Assembly (NCBI GenBank): GCA_948470475.1 | Contig: OX419339.1 | Span: 15,085,863 to 15,149,862, forward strand | Direction: 5' to 3' | Length of the DNA stretch: 64,000 bases | Origin: Galaxea fascicularis | Lineage: Eukaryota > Cnidaria > Anthozoa > Scleractinia > Euphylliidae | Shown here: positions 63,501 to 64,000 of the stretch, one piece after another | Numbering within the stretch: position 1 is the stretch's first letter | How the letters are laid out: every line of letters begins with the position of its first letter | Notes under the pieces: model-generated | What the model was told of the DNA's origin: nothing | Database searches by the model: none | What the model saw: only the letters and a program-made list of their open reading frames with translations | Translations under genes and position numbers: made by a program

Positions 63501-64000
63501 AGCGAAATTCACCCACTGAAAAAGAGCTGATCACAGGCTGGATTTTGGCTGGCGAACACACAGTAATGGCGACAAATGATTTTTTAGCCGGCTCAACTGC
63601 TACCTAAACCGGCTGAGTAATTTCTTAGCTACAACCCTGGTCACAAGCCCTGGTTTTCTTCATGAAATAAAATTGAAGGGTTTAAGATACTGACAAAGAG
63701 CAGACATTTACTCCATGTACCAACCTTGTTTGCCTCAAACACTCTCCATATATCAAGTTCTACATATTTCCTTTCAATGTCCACATCCATGTCTACCAGC
63801 GGGAAACACACTGAGAGTAGCCTTTGCAGAGCAGGGTCTGATAAATCATGGTATTCTCGAACCAAAGCTGACCGTCTTTCTCTTAAAAGAATTTCATTAT
63901 TTTCCTCACTAAAGCCTGTACTTCCTCCTGTACTGTCCCGAGAGTTGTTTCTTCGTCTGACTGATATTAACACAGGCGGCTCAGCAGGTTCATTTGACTG
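38834..64000 (-). CDS. RNF31: E3 ubiquitin-protein ligase RNF31 (HOIP), LUBAC catalytic subunit; 21 exons, 5' end off window
   Basis: Exons from 5' to 3': 63725-64000 (partial), 61418-62005, 60032-60471, 59376-59701, 58187-58318, 56601-56951, 56079-56245, 55451-55873, 55044-55226, 54030-54290, 52411-52680, 51526-51723, 50402-50578, 49423-49521, 48952-49044, 47211-47325, 44272-44396, 42631-42787, 42097-42247, 39567-39735, 38834-39004. Every junction keeps frame and has GT-AG ends, giving 1623 residues and a TAG stop. Order: PUB, B-box-like finger, two NZF fingers with proline-rich linkers, UBA region, RING1-IBR-RING2, LDD, acidic tail. By family knowledge HOIP joins ubiquitin through Met1, using a RING2 cysteine and the LDD, in complex with HOIL-1/SHARPIN, to drive NF-kB signalling. 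It is longer than vertebrate HOIP (about 1070 aa), mostly in the linkers. The introns host several mobile elements. Confidence 0.92.
39780..40610 (+). mobile_element. LINE 3' fragment (reverse-transcriptase C-terminus), 5' truncated
   Basis: Plus-strand coding remnant: [18 protein letters not shown], then [16 protein letters not shown], and [12 protein letters not shown], a pattern typical of the C-terminal part of AP-endonuclease LINE ORF2 proteins. After 40208 the frame shifts but continues to [20 protein letters not shown] noncoding tail ends in ACTGAAAACTGAAACTGAAA near 40605, like short 3' repeats of such LINEs. Lies antisense in the RNF31 exon 19-20 intron. Confidence 0.7.
41030..41295. 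repeat. Imperfect inverted repeat in RNF31 intron
   Basis: Arms of about 95 bp at 41033-41125 and 41197-41290 match in opposite orientation (TATGAAACTTTAGCACCAT against ATGGTGTAAAAGTTTCATA, and ATTGAGCATCC against GGATGCTCAAT), extending inward. Probably a fold-back MITE. Confidence 0.65.
41392..41592 (+). repeat. Dispersed repeat, copy 2
   Basis: Colinear with 22545-22750 in blocks such as AACTTGCTTTTG, GTAAAATGTA-CGC and TTACATTTC-TAACAAA. Followed immediately by an (AAT)n microsatellite at 41593-41638. Confidence 0.55.
41593..41638. repeat. (AAT)n microsatellite
   Basis: About 15 uninterrupted AAT/ATA units in the intron between RNF31 exons 19 and 20. Confidence 0.9.
43755..43965. repeat. 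Internally deleted SINE-like copy with direct repeats
   Basis: The unit beginning GTAAGTGAGTGATGCATATG and ending ATGAAATCAAATGAAG occurs at about 43757-43820 and about 43903-43964. The sequence between resembles the ends of the 48345-48595 SINE but lacks its tRNA-like middle. Confidence 0.6.
44272..44396 (-). CDS. RNF31: RNF31 exon 17: catalytic RING2
   Basis: Reads [20 protein letters not shown] then [16 protein letters not shown]. The Cys of GGCMHF corresponds to human Cys885, the residue that forms the thioester with ubiquitin, and the following His is conserved. All RING2 zinc ligands are present, so the ligase should be active. Confidence 0.93.
44964..44995 (-). ncRNA. Hammerhead-like motif, left PLE terminal repeat
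   Basis: The minus strand reads CTGAAGA, a potential stem (ACAG with CTGT) and then CGAAAGCTC. Core order matches a hammerhead and AGCT after GAA is self-complementary, but stem II overlaps core positions. The mirrored right copy is at 47033-47064 on the plus strand, with CTGA changed to TTGA. Activity is unproven. Confidence 0.35.
45099..45215. repeat. Hairpin at the 5' junction of the PLE
   Basis: About 45 bp of the beginning of the RT coding frame (AAAGCTTTGCTTTCTTC inverted at 45103-45145) is repeated in opposite orientation at 45169-45213, separated by about 25 bp. It joins directly to the left inverted terminal repeat. Confidence 0.85.
45141..46916 (+). CDS. Penelope-like reverse transcriptase with GIY-YIG endonuclease
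   Basis: Open from 45141 to TAA at 46914-46916; no clear ATG begins the frame, and numbering here counts from 45171 (581 residues). Motif A is SFDVVSLFT (171-179), motif [16 protein letters not shown] (236-250), and motif C KRYVDDSF (271-278) with the catalytic Asp pair. The thumb region follows, then GIY-YIG residues [17 protein letters not shown] (481-497) and the conserved Arg segment RRKEH. This RT plus GIY-YIG layout is diagnostic of canonical Penelope-like elements, which copy RNA at nicked target DNA. The N-terminal region found in full-length PLE proteins is missing, so this copy may be 5' truncated despite its intact RT. Confidence 0.88.
   Translation, partial: AKKPLRGSHSLPNHNISKEESKALHELKKDRSRVIMKADKGNCLVVLDREEYDSKMESLLVDRSTYELVTRSLFGRIERELNATLLNLKRQQKIDDYTYFKLRSTDGIPPAIRGSIKNHKDGYPLRPIVTCIGSALYNTSKFLTDILALIQNRNGFSVANSQEFSNEIADVNIQDDESMVSFDVVSLFTAIPVDKACDYIRKKLEDDPSLHSRTNSDIEDIISLLNFVLSNNYFVYNDTIYKQIHGCAMGRPVSPVVANLCMEEIEKTAINGTTVSPKFWKRYVDDSFCIIKSDAVASFHDSLNSIDQHISFTIEHESNGQLPFLDTLISRDNGNLLVDIYRKPTHIDRYLDFHSHHDRKHKISTAETLLHRALNLPKTQVGKTRETSRVCAALHSNGYPTKIAADVIRKKTRPLPPIPTPEELVGMFFKWAEPTNRRNFAVLPYIKGITEPLTRILKEHDIQVTSRPVKTLQQHFPIPKFRPAEDDQCNVIYKIPCASCPWNYIGETKRSFTTRRKEHMRNLKHCSKGSNVAKHAGTFNHVIDFNNSKIIDKANNRNRKTLESWHTAKTVGAGNNSCPLPRQYHILLKKH
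47033..47064 (+). ncRNA. Hammerhead-like motif, right PLE terminal repeat
   Basis: Inverted counterpart of 44964-44995. Its first core base is substituted (TTGAAGA), which would be expected to weaken or abolish a hammerhead. Confidence 0.3.
47211..49521 (-). CDS. RNF31: RNF31 exons 14-16: in-between-RING domain and linker
   Basis: Exon 14 (49423-49521), exon 15 (48952-49044) and exon 16 (47211-47325) encode [32 protein letters not shown] and [12 protein letters not shown], matching the HOIP IBR ligands and the helical linker to RING2. Exon 16 ends in phase 1, completed by exon 17. Confidence 0.9.
48345..48595 (-). repeat. tRNA-derived SINE with Thr-like tRNA region
   Basis: On the minus strand 48525-48454 folds as a tRNA: acceptor GGCTTCA pairs with TGAAGTC, box A is TAGCTCAGTTGGTTAGAG, box B GGTCACCAGTTCAAACC, anticodon loop CCGGTAT with GGT (Thr). 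Position 33 is C rather than U and the region is embedded in repeat sequence also seen near 43755-43965, so it is a SINE head rather than a working tRNA gene. In an RNF31 intron. Confidence 0.7.
49764..49909. mobile_element. Fold-back MITE with CAATTATTGGAT ends
   Basis: Arms of about 60 bp (starting CAATTATTGGAT, including GATAGCGATAATTAT and TTTGTGTTATC) are mirrored at 49850-49909. Downstream, ATAAAACTATTGTCTGTAGG and a near copy repeat at about 50007-50080. Within the intron between RNF31 exons 13 and 14. Confidence 0.7.
50402..50578 (-). CDS. RNF31: RNF31 exon 13: RING1
   Basis: Continues RING1 from exon 12: [12 protein letters not shown], then LVCPVC, with the segment [14 protein letters not shown] matching the HOIP helix that contacts E2. 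The position that is Cys in human HOIP and Cys or His in most RINGs as the fourth zinc ligand reads Asp here. The acceptor TTTTCTCCACAG is strong. Confidence 0.9.
51526..54290 (-). CDS. RNF31: RNF31 exons 10-12: UBA region and start of RING1
   Basis: Exon 10 (54030-54290) has the HOIP-like segment [19 protein letters not shown]. Exons 11 (52411-52680) and 12 (51526-51723) have UBA-like helices, for example [18 protein letters not shown]. In vertebrates this region binds the HOIL-1 and SHARPIN UBL domains. Exon 12 ends with the first RING1 Cys pair, ECPLC. All junctions are phase 0. Confidence 0.85.
53190..53557. mobile_element. MITE with GTGCCCCTAA termini and TTAA flanks
   Basis: Left end TTAAAGTGCCCCTAA and right end TTAGGGGCACTTAA are inverted; the inner portions CACCTGTTCAAAATGCA and TGCATTTCGAACAGG also match. 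TTAA at both edges is compatible with a piggyBac or Kolobok-type target site. In the RNF31 intron between exons 10 and 11. Confidence 0.65.
54600..55020. mobile_element. Possible pogo/Tigger-like MITE
   Basis: Left end TATAGTCAAACCTGGACTAT and several internal ATTATC-AGACT units recall pogo-type termini; the right side AGTCTGGATAATCAAAG is a partial inverted match. Ends are not sharply defined. Confidence 0.35.
55044..55873 (-). CDS. RNF31: RNF31 exons 8-9: Pro/Gly/Gln-rich linker
   Basis: Exon 8 (55451-55873) and exon 9 (55044-55226) encode about 200 residues rich in Pro, Gly, Gln and Ala, including [18 protein letters not shown]. There is no folded domain by eye until a charged helix near the end of exon 9 ([23 protein letters not shown]), which may begin the UBA region. 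Confidence 0.8.
56079..56951 (-). CDS. RNF31: RNF31 exons 6-7: two NZF (RanBP2-type) zinc fingers
   Basis: Exon 6 (56601-56951) carries [20 protein letters not shown], a C-x2-C-x10-C-x2-C finger without the usual leading Trp. Exon 7 (56079-56245) carries the canonical [23 protein letters not shown] fingers of HOIP bind ubiquitin and NEMO. Exon 6 also contains a Pro run (PPPLPPKP). Confidence 0.87.
57836..58000. repeat. Imperfect inverted repeat in RNF31 intron
   Basis: GAAGGGTAATTGGTCTGATAA and ACTGTCTGTGTATAAAT at the left are mirrored by ATTTATAAACAGACTAGTTA and TTATCAGAGAAAACACCCTTC at the right, giving arms of about 50 bp. Noncoding. Confidence 0.55.
58187..59701 (-). CDS. RNF31: RNF31 exons 4-5: proline-rich linker
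   Basis: Exon 4 (59376-59701) and exon 5 (58187-58318) are low in recognisable structure, with many Pro, Ser and Gln (for example [17 protein letters not shown] and [13 protein letters not shown]). Donors are GTAAGT and GTGAGT. The exon 5 acceptor is a tandem CAGCAG, so a one-codon splice variant is possible. Confidence 0.78.
60032..60471 (-). CDS. RNF31: RNF31 exon 3: B-box-like zinc finger
   Basis: Begins after an acceptor CACAAAG and ends in phase 2. An acidic Ser/Glu stretch is followed by [26 protein letters not shown] and a His-rich end [10 protein letters not shown], spacing that fits a B-box type 1 fold (C-x2-C, C-x2-C-x4-C-x2-C, then His). A Thr/Ser/Ala-rich tail follows. The acceptor choice is supported by phase with exon 2 but its pyrimidine tract is short. 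Confidence 0.8.
61418..64000 (-). CDS. RNF31: RNF31 exons 1-2: PUB domain
   Basis: Exon 1 (63725-64000, open at the edge) and exon 2 (61418-62005) join in phase 0 at FEANK/EKSRF. The segment [12 protein letters not shown], then PPYWRTVKF, and [10 protein letters not shown] match the HOIP PUB domain, which binds PIM-motif partners such as VCP and the deubiquitinases OTULIN and CYLD. Residues after about 215 form a Pro/Arg/Ser-rich linker. The 1719-bp intron between the exons contains a 701-bp transposable element. Confidence 0.88.
62660..63360. mobile_element. 701-bp transposable element with 17-bp TIRs and 6-bp target duplication
   Basis: CAGGGCTTCTGATATTT at 62660-62676 is mirrored at 63344-63360, flanked by TCAAGG on both sides (62654-62659 and 63361-63366). 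The interior is a degenerate tandem array of units like AGGGGCAAATTCG and GGATTTT with no reading frame. It occupies the intron between RNF31 exons 1 and 2. Confidence 0.8.

Overview
This window is eukaryotic: low gene density, long AT-rich spacers, GT-AG introns and many short inverted-repeat and retroelement relics. The protein content (a FoxC-type forkhead factor, a long HOIP/RNF31 ubiquitin ligase, a lineage-specific MYND family) and repeats such as a tRNA-derived SINE and Penelope-like elements point to an anthozoan cnidarian, most likely a stony coral. That assignment is inference from family resemblance; no species can be named from the sequence alone.

Layout. (1) 1-1175, minus: the 5' 391 codons of a forkhead gene, best matched to FoxC, with a TATA box near 1348; the 3' end lies outside the window. 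(2) 1176-14730: about 13.5 kb with no supported host gene, holding a decayed Penelope-like element (11225-13010, minus) interrupted by a palindrome-rich element (12343-12712). (3) 15243-30795: three paralogous genes of an unrecognised family of about 750-820 aa that ends in a MYND zinc finger. A (minus, two exons) and B (plus, one exon) are divergent across a 381-bp spacer carrying mirror-image E2F-like sites; C (plus, one exon) lies 7.5 kb further on. The gap between B and C is filled with fold-back and nested terminal-inverted-repeat elements. (4) 30796-38833: noncoding, with several MITE-like elements. (5) 38834-64000, minus: a 21-exon RNF31/HOIP gene whose 5' end runs off the right edge. 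I could join every exon with consistent phase and GT-AG introns, giving 1623 residues with PUB, B-box-like, two NZF, UBA, RING1-IBR-RING2 and LDD regions in the order of vertebrate HOIP, plus an acidic tail. Its introns contain an apparently intact Penelope-like retroelement with inverted terminal repeats and a 13-bp target duplication, a LINE 3' fragment, SINE copies and MITEs.

Functionally, the HOIP gene should make Met1-linked (linear) ubiquitin chains in a LUBAC-like complex that feeds NF-kB and cell-death signalling. FoxC is a developmental transcription factor. The MYND family has no function I can assign; it is the least explained coding content here.
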